A DNA stretch of 64,000 nucleotides from Plantago elongata (taxonomy: Eukaryota > Streptophyta > Magnoliopsida > Lamiales > Plantaginaceae). This document shows positions 12,241 to 25,356 of this stretch, piece by piece. Every line of letters starts with the position of its first letter. The stretch's first letter is position 1. The translations under genes and the position numbers were made by a program. The DNA lies in NCBI GenBank assembly GCA_036897095.1, contig JAYMSP010000149.1, forward strand, positions 1 through 64,000, in the 5' to 3' direction. The notes under the pieces were generated by a model that saw nothing but the letters and a program-made list of their open reading frames with translations, ran no database searches and was not told the DNA's origin.

Positions 12241-14404
12241 GTTTGTTTGATTGACTAAGCTTTACTGCTACTATTCGACTAGTTTGTGGAGAAACTGTTA
12301 GCTGAATTGAATGCAGAAGTGTGGAGAATAATAAGTGAAGTCTATGTTGATATGGTTCATGTTACTCCAAAATCTTGTGAGAGTTTATGAGTCACACAAA
12401 TGGAAGTGATGTGGATAGGATATTTGCATTTTGAGAGTGTAGAAACTAGCCACGAGTAACCATGTTTTCTTGGTTCATTTTACTTTGTAGTATTTGAGAT
12501 TGTCCCTAGCACAAATTACATTACAACTATGTACGAACATTCTGGACCGACTTTTCTGAAAGGAGTCTACGTTCAGTGGCACAGTATGCACCACTGAATT
12601 GAATGTACTTGTGTGAGACTATCACGAGGCGAATTCATCAGGATCAGACGTTCCAAAGACTTGAAAAGAAGACGGCCAACAACTCATGCCTGAATTCGGT
12701 GCAGGAGCTCAGTTATGTAGATTTCATTACTTGTATATTTGTAGTGTAGCTGAAGAACATCTATAACTTGTTATAATTCCATTATGTATTCAACCAGAAC
12801 TGTTTCTTAGGCTTCCATCAGGTAATTTTGTACTAGGGGTGAGGTCAATGCACCCGCTAGACATCCACACGGGTTCCATTGAAACACACTAGTTTGTGTC
12901 TAGTGAATGCGTATGCACCTCGAACCCAATAATCTCAGCAAAAAGTACCCATATAAAATCAGAAGTACTGATTAAAGCCCACACTGTGAGTCTGTGACAG
13001 ATTGTGTGTTCCTGTTAGGGGTTCAACTTCAGATTTTAAAAGCTCAGTCTGTCAGTCATATCATAGTAGACTGGACTCAGTCCAGCAGTACTCCAGCTTA
13101 TCTGTCTCTCCATGTGGATTTGAGAATGTGGACTTAAGACCCAGCCCAATTTCATATACTCTCTTCGGACTGAACTTGTCTAAAGGAAATGCCTGGGCTG
13201 GGCCTGGCCTTGTATAATTATGAACGGTATTGACAACTACGTACATTGTAGCGTGCAAAAAACCGACAATTTCTCATTTTGAAATGCTAACTCGGAATAC
13301 ACTGCATTGTAGATTGGTTTAGTTTGTATATTTGAAATCTCAATGTATCAAGTATATGTGAACATAAGTATGAATGAGTGTTATCTATAGCATGCCAAAA
13401 ATGACGATATCTCATTCTTATTTGAAGTGCTAACTCAGAATTCACTGGATTGAAGTTGAGTTTAGTTTGTATACATAAAACTTCATTGTACCGAGCATGA
13501 TTGCATGGACATAATCTCTTGTAATGCATTAAAGTTTACTAATCTTGAAGCTTAGTGGACTTTGATCTGGATCATGTGATCAAGCATGTCCACAATATCT
13601 TTATGCATGCCCGGCTGCATTCAAGGGTTTTATGCATAACTTATGACTTCAAACTTAAAATCCGGAGTTCATCCCTTTTAATATCATGTTGTACGATATT
13701 TTGTGATCGCAAACACAGTTAAATCCTTAAATACTCCATATTCTAACGTTTGAAGAAAATCACAATGTAAATGCAATGTTCCGATGTATTCCACATGATT
13801 TTACGTGCCTAAACAATTGCACTTCAACGCTATCAAACGCGCATTTTCACCCTCCCAATCACAGCCAGTAATTTGTCCAAATAGTCATGGAGAGAGACCT
13901 TCATTAAAGTTAAACAACAACAGTGAACCCTTGGTTGAAACTTGAAATCCAAATATCATCAGCAAGGAATGACAAGTTTATGACATGTGATGAGATGAGT
14001 GGGTAGCAAAAAACCATAAAACCCAAACAGAAAAGAAATAAATCAACAAACAGATAGAAGAAGATATCTCCAGTATCCTACCTGGCCAGTAAAGATATCA
14101 GAAAAACACAACAGTCCAAGTCCAGCACACCACATTGAATTCAACCATCCAATACTCCAACAAAATTCAGAATATCAGCCCCTTGAATATTAACAGCCAC
14201 TGGTAATTCGAACAACACAGACCCACACCATTCCACATGGCAACCCATGGCAGGTGAGTCGAGATTCTGCCCAAACAATACCATACCCGACCTCTTATCA
14301 CCAAAAAAATTAAATCTTTCTTTCTTAACACTTCTCTGTTTTTTTTCTTTCTTTCTTTCTTCTTGACCCGAACCCGGTTTCACACTTTTCAGCCCGGTTT
14401 GGCC
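12241..14404. other. Shared upstream region between divergent PsbS and CAO
   Basis: About 2.2 kb with no recognised gene, holding both promoters. It includes an inverted repeat at about 12841-12920, a diverged direct repeat (13270-13370 and 13408-13515), and a T/C-rich tract at about 14331-14365 in the probable CAO 5-prime UTR. I could not assign specific light-response boxes. Confidence 0.6.
13270..13515. repeat. Diverged tandem duplication, about 135-bp spacing
   Basis: Both copies share the order TCTCATT, GCTAACTC(G/A)GAAT, CACTG(C/G)ATTG, GTTTAGTTTGTATA and CATTGTA- or AATGTATC-like ends. No coding capacity. Confidence 0.55.
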
Positions 14405-17400
14405 ATGAATGCTATTGCTACTGCTGCTGCTCTTTCTCTTCCTATCTCTTTTTGCCGCTCCAACAAGTTTAGCACCAGAAGGGTACTTTTTTTGTTTCCA
14501 GTTTTGCTAGTTTAGTTAAAGATGAGATTTTTAGCCTTTATTGAATATGGGGTTGCCTTCTTGTGTTGTTTCTTGATTGTGTGTTTGTTTTGTATAGTTC
14601 TGTAGTTCAGGTAAAGGCTTAAAGATGAGTGTTCCGGGTAGTTTGTCACTTTGTTGGATATGGGATTGCCTTGTTGGATTGTTTCTTGATCATGTTTGTT
14701 GTGTAGATGTCATTTGAGCTTGTTGTTTTATACTAGTTGGGAAGCTAAAATGGATTATGGATAGGAAAGTTTGATCAAAGCTGGTATGATGAAAATGTGA
14801 ATTTGTCTAATCACTGTGGAGAGGATTCTAGTACTTGTAAGTTGTAAGTTAGAGTGCATTGAGTAGTCGAAAATTTCGATCAGTTGCCGTAGGGAGATCC
14901 AAGATGGAGTCTTTTAGGTTATCTATCTTACTGGTAGTTAAGAGAGTTTGGAATAAAAAACTGAAAAGCATGTTGTTTTGGGATATTAGTACCTTATATT
15001 TCTGTTTGTTGCCTGGCTGTGGCGTCTCTGCGTATAACCTTCTAAGATTCATCTGGAGAAAAGTGTCAGAAGCTTTGTGTCATTAGATTTAGGATGGAGA
15101 GATTTGTGTAGTTGGATAACTTAGCTCTCTAGTAAGGTAGCTAATGTTCTGTAGAATGGAAGTAAAATACTGATAAGCTGACATATTTTCCAATTAAGAT
15201 AGTCGGAGTATCTTATCAAATCTACCACTTAAGCATCTAGTAGCCAAGAATTTTGTGCAATGGACGTATTCTGGTAGTACAGTTAAATAAAATGATTTAG
15301 TTGATCAGGTAATGCTAAACAGAGACGTAAGATGACTTGGTTGGGTAGGTTATGAATAATTCTGAAGATTCACAACTTCTTGCAAATGGTTTTAAATAGC
15401 TAATGTTTGGAGTATGCAAAACTGAAGTCTTTTTGGTCTTCTCAGTGTGTCAAGGGAGGATTTAGAGTGTTTGCGATTATTGGAGACGGAGGTGGGTTGG
15501 TTGAAAGGAAAAGCCCATGGTCATCACTTTTTGAGGTAGAAGATCCACGGACCAAGGTTCCCGAATATAAAGGCAAGTTTCTGGATGTTAATCAAGCTCT
15601 AGAGGTTGCGCGATATGATATTCAATACTGTGATTGGAAGGCTCGACAAGATGTTCTCGCAATCATGCTCCTGCACGAAAAGGTTTATATCTATCTTACC
15701 CCATGTTCCTCTTAGAGTTCAGTTACTATTTAACCATGCATTCACTCGGTTAAGGGTCTGTCGAACATAAAGACTTACAGTATTCAGTAGTTCTTTTCTT
15801 CATGGTGATTGTAAGTTGGAATTCTATCAAAATTTGATATGCAACACACTTGTCATCATGATTAGAAACAGAACAAGTTCATTACCTGATTTATCTTCTG
15901 CAAACTTTGTTATATTCATCTAATTATTTTGGTCTTGACAATATTTTGGTACAGGTTGTAGAAGTATTAAATCCACTTGCTCGTGAATTCAAATCCATAG
16001 GAACTATGAAGAAAGAACTCGCAGAATTGCAAGATGAACTATCACAAGCTCACAATCAGGTATATAGTAGTACATACTACGTACAATGCTACAGTAATAG
16101 TTACTGATCTTAATAGCTTCGTTAAGAAAAATGAATATGTTTGATAGTTGCTCACCATTGAAATCTTGAAACATATACAGGTACATATATCAGAAGCAAG
16201 GGTATCGACTGCTTTGGACAAGCTTGCTTACATGGAAACATTGGTTAATGATAAGATACTGCAAGACACAAAATCAACGGAGTCACCCTCGTTACCCCCT
16301 ACCCCTAGTACATCCCAAAAGTCTCGCAACACTTTGAAGACCAAACAGCGCCGGAAAAACCTTAATGTGTCTGGTCCTGTTCAACCTTACCATCCCCACT
16401 TGAAGAACTTCTGGTACCCTGTAGCTTTCACTGCAGACTTGAAGGATGATACCATGGTAACCTCTATTCTCTCATCGTATCATTTCAAGATTGTGATCTG
16501 AAGTTTTGAGGTTACCTAGAACAAAGAACATAATTTTCACAGGCTAGACTACCTTTTTTTGGTCATGTTCGCCATCCTGCACTTGTTCTCGTTTTCATAG
16601 TTTATGTATTTTTCTCTCAGGTCCCTTTAGAATGCTTTGAAGAACCTTGGGTTTTGTTTCGCGGGAAGGATGGCAAACCAGGGTGCGTTCAGAATACCTG
16701 CGCTCACAGGGCCTGCCCACTTGACTTGGGTACTGTTACTGATGGTCGGATACAATGTCCTTACCATGGTGAGACTCAGAGAACATAAGAATCATATGTA
16801 ATTTGCATGGGAGGATATCGGTGCATTTTGTTTTTGAATTTGAGTAGCTACAGTGTCATGAAACTCATCATCTTTCACATAATGATAAATGTAGGATGGG
16901 AATACTCAACTGATGGTAAATGTGAGAAAATGCCATCGACTAAATTGGTTAACGTGAAGATCAGGGCATTACCTTGCTTCGAACAGGAGGGGATGATATG
17001 GATTTGGCCAGGTGATGATCCCCCTACAGCAAACATTCCATCTTTACTTCCTCCATCTGGATTTCAAATACATGCTGAGGTTTGTTAAACCTGAAATAAA
17101 TTCCTTTTGACTGATTCGTGCTTCATCTTGAATGGTTTTACACTATGTGCTATGATCTGTCTTCTTACTATAATGTTCCTGCAAAAATGCAGCTTGTTAT
17201 GGAACTTCCAGTTGAACATGGTCTACTGCTTGACAACCTTTTGGACCTTGCACATGCTCCTTTTACCCACACTTCCACATTTGCCAAAGGATGGAGTGTT
17301 CCAAGGTTTGTTATTTAGCTGATCTCCTAAAAACTCTGATAACAAGTAAATTGTGCGAATACATACTCACGTATTTCTTTACCGCCTTGTCTTATTCTTA

Positions 17401-17993
17401 GCTTGGTGAAATTCTTGACACCTGCATCCGGTCTACAAGGTTCATGGGATCCATATCCAATTGATATGGAATTCCGCCCCCCTTGTATTGTACTTTCAAC
17501 GATTGGAATCTCAAAACCCGGTAAGCTAGAAGGCCAAACTACGAGAGAATGTTCGACACATCTCCACCAACTGCACGTTTGCCTGCCGTCATCAAGACAA
17601 AAGACGCGGTTGTTATACAGAATGTCACTTGACTTTGCTCCTATACTGAAGCATGTTCCTTACATGGAACGCCTCTGGAGACACTTTGCTGAACAGGTAA
17701 AAACATCTCTCAAACTTGAGTAATCCAGAATTCCACCCTGACAGATTCTTGTCTGTTTCACCTGAGTTTCACCTTAACATTTTTATTTACTGACGATTCA
17801 TTATCTTTAATTTTATTATCAGGTTCTGAATGAGGATCTACGGCTCGTACTTGGGCAACAGGAACGGATGATCAACGGGGCAAACATTTGGAATTTGCCA
17901 GTGGCATATGATAAGTTGGGGGTAAGATACCGGCTATGGAGAGAATCACTGGAGAACGATTCTGAAAGCTCAACCTTAACCGAATCATCATAG
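14405..17993 (+). CDS. CAO: Chlorophyllide a oxygenase, chloroplast (chlorophyll b synthesis)
   Basis: Nine exons: 14405-14482, 15446-15682, 15955-16059, 16181-16456, 16621-16768, 16895-17079, 17193-17305, 17402-17696, 17823-17993. They give 535 residues, as in Arabidopsis CAO. The enzyme oxidises the C7 methyl of chlorophyllide a to formyl in two steps, using ferredoxin electrons. A transit peptide (1 to about 35) is followed by the regulatory A domain (ending near [15 protein letters not shown]), a variable linker and the catalytic C domain. The Rieske cluster ligands are C259-x-H261 and C278-x2-H281. The mononuclear iron motif N358-x2-D361-x2-H364-x4-H369 is in [15 protein letters not shown] conserved core ([15 protein letters not shown]) precedes a variable Ser/Glu-rich tail. 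All introns are GT-AG with consistent phase. The small first exon was placed from its [16 protein letters not shown] start, matching the Arabidopsis N-terminus. Confidence 0.97.
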
Positions 17994-18560
17994 AGACCCA
18001 TCCTGCAAATAAATTCGTTTCCTTTTTTCTTCTTTAACCACCCCCAAGAGTGCCACCACCTCACAAAAGGATCAGTTCCTTGAATTTTCCCCCGATTTCG
18101 TCACACAAGTACAAACCGGAGTTCAAGAACTCACTGATTGGAGCTGAAAATTCTCAAAACATCCCACATTATAGGAATTAACTGTGCACATCTTAGTTTT
18201 TTAGAATAAGATTTTTGGTGTACAGGTTTGTTACAGTCCCCTTCCCCTGCCAATTCTTACCAGAAAGAAAATCCACCATGTTCTCTGTGTTTCATCTTCA
18301 ACCTTGTAACAGGAAGAATCAGATGTATCACACAGTCATGACTTCTTGTTAATACAAAAGATCAATCTTCTCGATTTCCTGTCTCTTTACCTTTCGTTTA
18401 TTGAATGTTTTGGCTACTGCATTAAAATCACAATTACGTTTACGTTGCCTTATCTTTTCCATATGAAAACAAGTTGAAATTTAAGTACTGTTTCAAATGC
18501 AAGAAGCACTATAATTATTTCAAAAGCTTGAATGATCTTGATAAAATTACACCATCTTCA
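17994..18560. other. CAO 3-prime UTR and downstream spacer
   Basis: Non-coding sequence just after the CAO stop. The 3-prime UTR probably ends somewhere before about 18380, where the composition becomes AT-rich. Confidence 0.5.
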
Positions 18561-18800
18561 CAGTTTAGTAAGATGTTCGGACATAACTTGGTGTTTTGTT
18601 CTCTTATAAAGCTAGTAGGGTGATTCGTGCCAAATCGAGCCTAATTTTGTGGTCGTTTCGTATCATGATACTCTCAACTAGGTTCGAACAAATACATATT
18701 TTTCCAGTATTTACTCGAACCAAAATGAGTTATTTTGTTACTCGAGCTCGAAAAATGATCATTTTGCTAGGTTGGCTCAAGTTCGATGAATGAGACACAG
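18561..18800. repeat. GAGCTCG-type interspersed repeat, copy 1
   Basis: This stretch is rich in CTCGAGCTCG, GTTCGAAC and GGCTCAAGTTCG words. It shares ATGATCATTTTGC(T/C)AGG with a second copy near 22045. Such strings are common in plant dispersed repeats, but I could not place the family. Confidence 0.4.
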
Positions 18801-20090
18801 TGGCGAAGGCAAGTGTATTGAGGGCAGGGCTCTAGCACCACCCTTTATTAATTTTTCTTTTTTTTATGTATAGCTTTTTATGTGAAATTTTGTACGTAGA
18901 CCTACCCAATATATATAATTAAGATAATATAAATAGAATAATTTTAATATAATTTAATTACATATTAATAAATTCATTAATATTTTACTTTTTAAACATT
19001 TTAATTTATTACTAACAATTACAAATTAGTATCATCCTCAAATATTTACTACACTTTAGTGATATATAAAAAACTTACGTCTACATATTCAATTTCAAAT
19101 ATATACTCAAATTAAATACTAAATATAGTATATTTAATAATTAAAATAAATCTACAATTAACTAATTAGATTATGTTTAGATTTGATTACGTTAGAATAG
19201 TGAATAAAATAAAATTATGTAAGCATAATCAAAAATAACCAACCATCATTTATTCAAGTTATCTTTTCTTTAATTTATTTTGATCTATCTGCAAGTCTTT
19301 TTTTTTAATTTTACAAGCATCATTCTTCTAATTTTGCAAGCATTTTTATTTCAATTTTTAATTTTTTTTCTATAAAATTTTAAGGTTTATTATCATCTCC
19401 AAGCATCTTTCTTCTAAATTTAATTATAATCATCATTTGACATTATATTACAAACATCATCAATATAAAACAAATATACTACAAGAATCAATCAACATTA
19501 CGTTACAATCATCGTATAAATTCAAAGCATCAAATGAGAAACAAACATTATCTTAGTACTGCAAACATCATATTAGCACGGTATACATAATTTAATATTA
19601 ATTATAAGTATCATATAATATAACCATGTAAAATGAAACAATCATCATACTTTAATTAAAAAAACCTGACAATAAAAGAAGTAGTAACCTAGAAAGTTGA
19701 TTACTTTAATAATAATTTAATAATGATGCTTGTATCAATAAGTAGGTGATTGTTTAATTTATTTCAACTGACATGTGTTTACTTAGTTTCCTATATATGA
19801 GATAGATTTGATAATGCTAATGTATTTTATGTTAAAGATATTATATATTACTAATTTATAAGAAGTTTATCATTAATTTGTATGAAATTTTTTATGTACC
19901 TGTAAAAAAAAATTTAAAAGTTATACTAATTTATAATTATTTTTATTTATAAATATGAATAATAATTTTCATTTTAATACAACTCATCATAAATTTCTGA
20001 GTTAGGCCATTGAGATAGTCGCTGAGAAACTACCATAGAGCTAGACTGAACTGATAGAAATCAGAAACAGCTTTTATTATCAAGTATCTC
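18801..20090. other. Very AT-rich intergenic DNA
   Basis: It starts with a GC-richer string (GAGGGCAGGGCTCTAGCACC near 18819), resembling the end of an unclassified plant transposon. The rest is A/T-rich with repeated CAAGCAT and CATCAT words. No gene was recognised. Confidence 0.5.
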
Positions 20091-20151
20091 CAACTAGTAC
20101 AAATCCCTGAAAAAAACAGTAAAGAGGCGAGGCGATTCGATTCGATTAAAT

Positions 20152-20472
20152 TCACAGTGAAGAGCCACAAAAGGGGCAAAACCTAAAATCACGACCCACC
20201 ACCTGAGAACACGACTGACACCGCAAATCCCCAAATTTCTCCGGCAAAGAAGGCGGCGGAGAAAACGACTGAGGAAAAAAGAGGTTGCAGCTTGGGCAGT
20301 GCATAATCGGCTCCTTTCCAGGTGACCGCCACACAGGAACAAAGAAGAGCTTCAACACCTTGTCGTACTCGACCAGATCGGCGCGTGATCCGCACGCTAT
20401 GCAACGTCCGACGCCGCTCTTCAGCACCTGACGAGCTTGCTGCTCTAATCCGCCCACGAAGAAGAAAAACAT
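20152..20472 (-). CDS. Small protein with two zinc ribbons, function unknown
   Basis: A single-exon minus-strand gene of 106 residues starting MFFFFVGGLEQQ, a start I recall from a conserved uncharacterised plant family. Eight cysteines form four CxxC knuckles: C24/C27, C59/C62, C85/C88 and C99/C102. This suggests two zinc-ribbon units. Between them lies a strongly conserved hydrophobic stretch (YDKVLKLFFVPVWR). The frame stays open upstream to 20619, allowing a 155-residue form. The upstream part is polar and of low complexity, and I regard it as 5-prime UTR. No signal peptide or clear membrane helix is present; the N-terminal phenylalanines are too few. The gene stands alone in AT-rich DNA, and its higher GC content supports real coding sequence. 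Confidence 0.8.
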   Translation of the reverse strand: MFFFFVGGLEQQARQVLKSGVGRCIACGSRADLVEYDKVLKLFFVPVWRSPGKEPIMHCPSCNLFFPQSFSPPPSLPEKFGDLRCQSCSQVVGRDFRFCPFCGSSL

Positions 20473-20619
20473 CTTTTCAGTTTTCTCTTGAAGATTGTTC
20501 TGTTGATCTCTGCGTTTTGGAATCGAATGGTGTTGAAATGGAGAAGATAATCGAGGACAAGTTTCTTTTCTGGAAGAATCTATGCGATTTTTCGAGAAAG
20601 AGAGCTCCTTTATGATCAA

Positions 20620-21640
20620 GGAGTGATTCCGATAAAAGTTCTACCCTAGAATTTAATTTGTATGTTTTAGTTTTTATTATTATTTATTTAATTTTTTTAT
20701 ATCATATCTTTATGTTATATATTTGTATTGAACCTTCTATCCTTTTTTAGTATGTATTATTTAATTTTTATAATATATTATTTAATTTTGTAACTATATT
20801 ATATAATTTTAAAAATAATCTTGTTTAATTATATTATTGTACATAAATTTCATTCGATATAATCTATATTGTTCAAATTTTAATTATATTGTCTAGTTTA
20901 TGAAAGGAGTTCTCTACTTTTACATGTTACAATATTGTTTAATTTTTATATTATATTATTTGATTTTTATCCCGTTTTTAATGAATCCGGATTAAAAGAT
21001 TCGTAAAAAATCATTTAAAGTTAAGTTGTGAAAAAAAGGTATAATTATTCAGTTTTATCATTTAGATGGAATTTTTAGGATTCTTTAAAATACAAGGTAT
21101 CTTGCAAGACGGATTCCTCGTTTATATCGTGAATTTGCAAACTTCAATTTTTCATATTGATCCTTGAATTTGATTGTTTTAGTTCAGTAGTATTAGAAAA
21201 TATGGTCCGCAGGACTCACGTGCATATTCAAGGAATTAAGATACATATTACCTAAATTCAAAACTAAGTATTTAATCTAATTTTTAAAAACTGTTTTTGA
21301 GTACATTTTGCCTAGTAACCCCTATTAATCGTGTTACACTAAACTTCCCATTAAACTTTGATGATAGTGGATTTCATGTTAACGTTAAAATGATTAAACT
21401 TTGATGATAGTGGATTTCGTGTTAATTTTAAAATGAGGAAATGCTAGTATGGTTTATTAATAAATAACTTTTTAACACACATAATTTTAGTGGTAAAATA
21501 TATGTTAATTATGAATGAAGGAGGTAATTCCCTAAATCTAATTAAGCCAATATTATTTTGCTGCATGTGTGGTGCTCATAGCATTCGATTGGAAATGGAA
21601 ATGTACATGTACTTGATATGAATGCGTGGGTGGGGCTTGA
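20620..21640. other. AT-rich intergenic DNA with tandem repeat
   Basis: No gene was recognised. Two 43-bp tandem copies lie at 21350-21435, sharing ATTAAACTTTGATGATAGTG and a GGATTTC(A/G)TGTTAA tail. Confidence 0.55.
21350..21435. repeat. 43-bp tandem duplication
   Basis: Copy 1 starts at 21350 and copy 2 at 21393. They differ at only a few positions, so the duplication is fairly recent. Confidence 0.85.
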
Positions 21641-22165
21641 GACTGGGGTTGTTAAACGAGCCAATCTTTGATTTAATGAATTAATGATTATTAGAATTTT
21701 ATTATGTATGTAGTCGTCGAATTTTTTATAATCGTGTTCGTAATCGGCTCGTTAAAAGATTAACTTGCTCGCAAACAACTCGACTCGTATTTACTTGTAA
21801 ATGCTCGACTCGTCTCTACTCATTAGAGCTCGAAATGAACCTCCAAATTCATAAATACATAAGGAGGCACATAACTTTCAAAAGTCAAACATATATTCAT
21901 ACAAGATCATTCAAAAATGTTAAGAAAGTCGGAAATTTAACATTCACACCTTTCATAAATTTAAATATATTTATTTATGTATAAATAAATAAATAAATAA
22001 ATTTAAATATATATTAAATTCATTATTTGCTCACGAGCAATGATCATTTTGCCAGGGCGGTCGATTCGAACTCAACTGCTCATGAACGGGTTCGTGTTGA
22101 CCAATCTCGAGCTAGATTATTTAAACGTTGATCAAACTTTTTAACGAGTTGTTTGATTCGCCAAC
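21641..22165. repeat. GAGCTCG-type interspersed repeat, copy 2
   Basis: This stretch holds repeated CTCGACTCG, GGCTCGTTAAA and GAGCTCGAA words, then ATGATCATTTTGCCAGG near 22043, then GAACGGGTTCGTG and AACGAGTTG words. It belongs with the copy at 18561-18800. It contains a TAAA-type simple repeat near 21975-22000. Confidence 0.45.
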
Positions 22166-22656
22166 TCCCAATTGAAAGTAACTACAAATTTATAACCGTC
22201 CATCTAGCTATACTTCTCATTAGAGATGGAATTGAAAATAAATGAAAATTTTATTATGGTGGAAAAAAAATGGTTTTGATCCGTCAACTATTCTGTTAGT
22301 TTTCTTTATATAATAGTATGGATGACTCCAATTTTAGTAAGTATATAAATAAATTTGTATTGATATTGTATATAAATTCATTAGTAAATAGTAAATTTTA
22401 TACAAACCATGAATGAGTAATACATGCTGTAAAGAGAAGATTTGTAATGCACCTCCGTCTCTGTTTCATTTTCTTGTATTCCATTTTAATTTATCACAAC
22501 TTCATCTTCATATTCATTAAATAAAAAAAATCCCCTCCATTTTCACTTTATATATTACCTCTCCACTATTTTCTCTACTATATCAACGTCTTTTTTACTA
22601 TATTTATTACTTTTCTATTTTTCTTTACTTTACACTTAAATTTGTGTCACCGATCT

Positions 22657-22714
22657 GTGGAAAGATAAATTCAGGACGAATGACTGTAGAAAGATAAATT
22701 CAGGACGAATGAAA
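22657..22714. repeat. 29-bp tandem duplication
   Basis: Two near-identical copies of GT(G/A)GAAAGATAAATTCAGG plus ACGAATGA start at 22657 and 22686. Confidence 0.85.
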
Positions 22715-24249
22715 TAACTGACATATAAATATAAATATGTATAAAATGTATATTTGTATATCTCCTTATGGATTCATAATGCTTAATATATCCTACCAGA
22801 CTCATGGATCCACAGGTTTTGAACTCCAAATTTTCAGTTACTTGATTCAATACTCTCATAGCCTCATTAATTACGGAGAATTTAGTATTGGCATCATGTC
22901 TACAAAAATTGTGAAGCTATTCAAGAACATCATGTAGAACCTCTACAACAGGATCAATTCTAAGCATATACGAAGAACTTCTTCGTACATGCCCCAACAA
23001 TTTCGCCAATTTTTTAGTGCAAATAGTTTACATAGAAAAAAAAATATAAATAAAAACACACGCACACACGCTTTATATTTTGATTTCATTATATTTATAT
23101 ACAAAATTTAACTAGTTTTTATGTGATAATCTATATACATTAAATATTGTTGAGTTTTGTCTTAATTGAAACAAATTATATTAAAATAATCATATGTAGT
23201 GTCAAACTTTATAAAACTCACTTAAGTCATTAATTATTCACTTAAAAATCTTCTATTTCTCTTTTACAAAAATTCTAAATAAATTCATTAAGAAAGAGCT
23301 TGTACGTAATATAAAAATGATTGAATTTGAAAGTGTATTAAAATAGGTCTATACTACATTACACACCATTCATAGTAACCGCGTCCGCTACACATTATGT
23401 ATATATTACATGTTAATTTTTTATTATAACATTGAAATATTTGTAAAGGATACTAAAAACTTGAGCCGACTTTATCACGATGATTTACTTACATGACAAT
23501 CGAAATGACGAATGTACAAAATTCAATGTGTGAAATTGTGAATGATCATCCATGATTTCAAGCTGATTCACAAAATTATACATATCAATAATTGTGCAGG
23601 CTACTGTTTAGGACCATGCAAAACGCATTATTCAACGGATATCCTCGAGAGCCATCAATATTTATATTACTGAGACGAAATTCTTTTTAAATTTGGAAAA
23701 AAACATCTAAATCTTACTTATAGCCGTTGTAAAAAAAAATCTGAAGCTTTCTCATAGTTGAACCATGAGTAAAATAAAAATTAATTTTAACTTCAAAAAG
23801 TCAAAGTCTTAAAAAAAATATAAGATTCTCCTGACAATTAAAAAAATCAAAGGTTTTTGAGTTTTAACGGTTCAACGGTTAAATTTCTTAAGAAACCGCT
23901 AAGACACACTTTTATCGTTATATTTTTAGTAGATTATGTTATATTTTTAAGTCATTAGCATTTAAAATCTAAGTTATAATTTTACCGTATTTTATTAATG
24001 TTTTTAAGAGATGATATAATGATTTAATTGAATTAGTATTTTATGTTTCAATTATAAGTTTAACTTCTTTTCATTTTGAAAAAGAAGTGTTGGTTTTAAG
24101 GAGCTACATGGCAATTTTAAGATGATTTATTATAGTTTAAATTACAATCTAATATCATTAATACACAATTTAATATTTTAAGTTTAAAAGTTTCTAAAAT
24201 ACCATTAAAACATCAAGAAAAAGGTTTAGAAGAAGCTCTACTCGAGTGA
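22715..24249. other. AT-rich intergenic DNA, no gene seen
   Basis: Only short chance ORFs. A CA-rich simple tract lies near 23055-23070. Confidence 0.5.
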
Positions 24250-25340
24250 AACACTCTAGTTATTCAAAGGTCTTAAAAAATCTATACTCATAAAAAAATA
24301 ACAATAACCATTCATTCGGTATTTGTTCATACATGTGATACACGAGTTTTTAAATAGACTTTTCCGACTAAACATATTGATGAACTTCGATTTCCTGCCC
24401 GTTGTTGCTTGTGCTTGTTGCTTCATCGTCATCACCTGCTTAAAACATTCATTAGTTGAGTTAAAACCATAATAATAACTCTCATTAAAAGAAATGGGGA
24501 TTATAAGAATATACAAAACAAGTTAAAAATAGTAAAATTGGTGGTTAAAGCAATATAAGTGCCTCTTAAAACTTAAAAAAAAAGGTAGGAATATGAAACA
24601 CAAGTTAAAAATAGTAAAAATTGATACTTAAAACCATATAAATGCCTTGTAAAACTGTATTAATATTTATTAAAATCGTAACAAGACATTTGTATACAAT
24701 CAAAATAATATATATATGATCAGAAGATAAAGCGTCTAATGATGCTATTTAAAACTACAAGCAAAGGTCTTAAAACTATAACATACATTCTAAAACTAAT
24801 AACAAGCTAAAAATAATAACATTGAAGCTTAAAACCGCAACAATTTATTTTAAAACCAAAAACGACTCTTATAACTATAACAAAACAGAAATATGCAACG
24901 CAATCTAAAATAGTAACATTGATGCTTAATTATATAACGGTGCCTATTAAAACTATAAGAAAACATCTACAAAAATCAAATCATAAAATCAGAAGCTAAA
25001 ATACTAGTGATGTTACTTAAAACAACATTTCTAAGTCTTCAAACTATAACATAAGTGTGCTAAAATAATAACGGATAAAAACAATTAATACAGATTAAAA
25101 ATATAACAATGATGTTTAAAACTATAACACCATCTATTAAGATCCACTTAAATTCATTATAAAACACACTATAACATAGTTTCATATGGCTTAATTTTTA
25201 ACGGTGCAAATTAGATCTAATTTCATATCCAAAAATATCATATAACATAGTAATACTTAAAACTATAAAACGAGCTATTAAAATTATAATAATACCTGTT
25301 AAAATGACCACACAACATGATGACTTTGAGGATCTGAAAA
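24250..25340. repeat. Degenerate tandem array, unit about 95 bp
   Basis: Recurring words (AAGTTAAAAATAGTAA, ATTGATGCTTAAAAC, AACTATAACA, TGCCTATTAAAAC) recur at starts near 24520, 24601, 24803, 24901 and 25091. These spacings fit one or two periods of about 95-100 bp. The array is strongly A-rich on the plus strand and ends directly at the 14-3-3 fragment. Confidence 0.5.
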
Positions 25341-25356
25341 CTATGGATCTATAACA

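Noticed and set aside
12571-12598. Short hairpin upstream of PsbS as a regulatory RNA
   Set aside because: The stem is only 8 bp (TTCAGTGG/CCACTGAA), which is common by chance in 64 kb.
24250-25340. CRISPR-like array
   Set aside because: The repeated words are degenerate, of uneven spacing, A-rich and without unique spacers; this is a eukaryotic tandem repeat.
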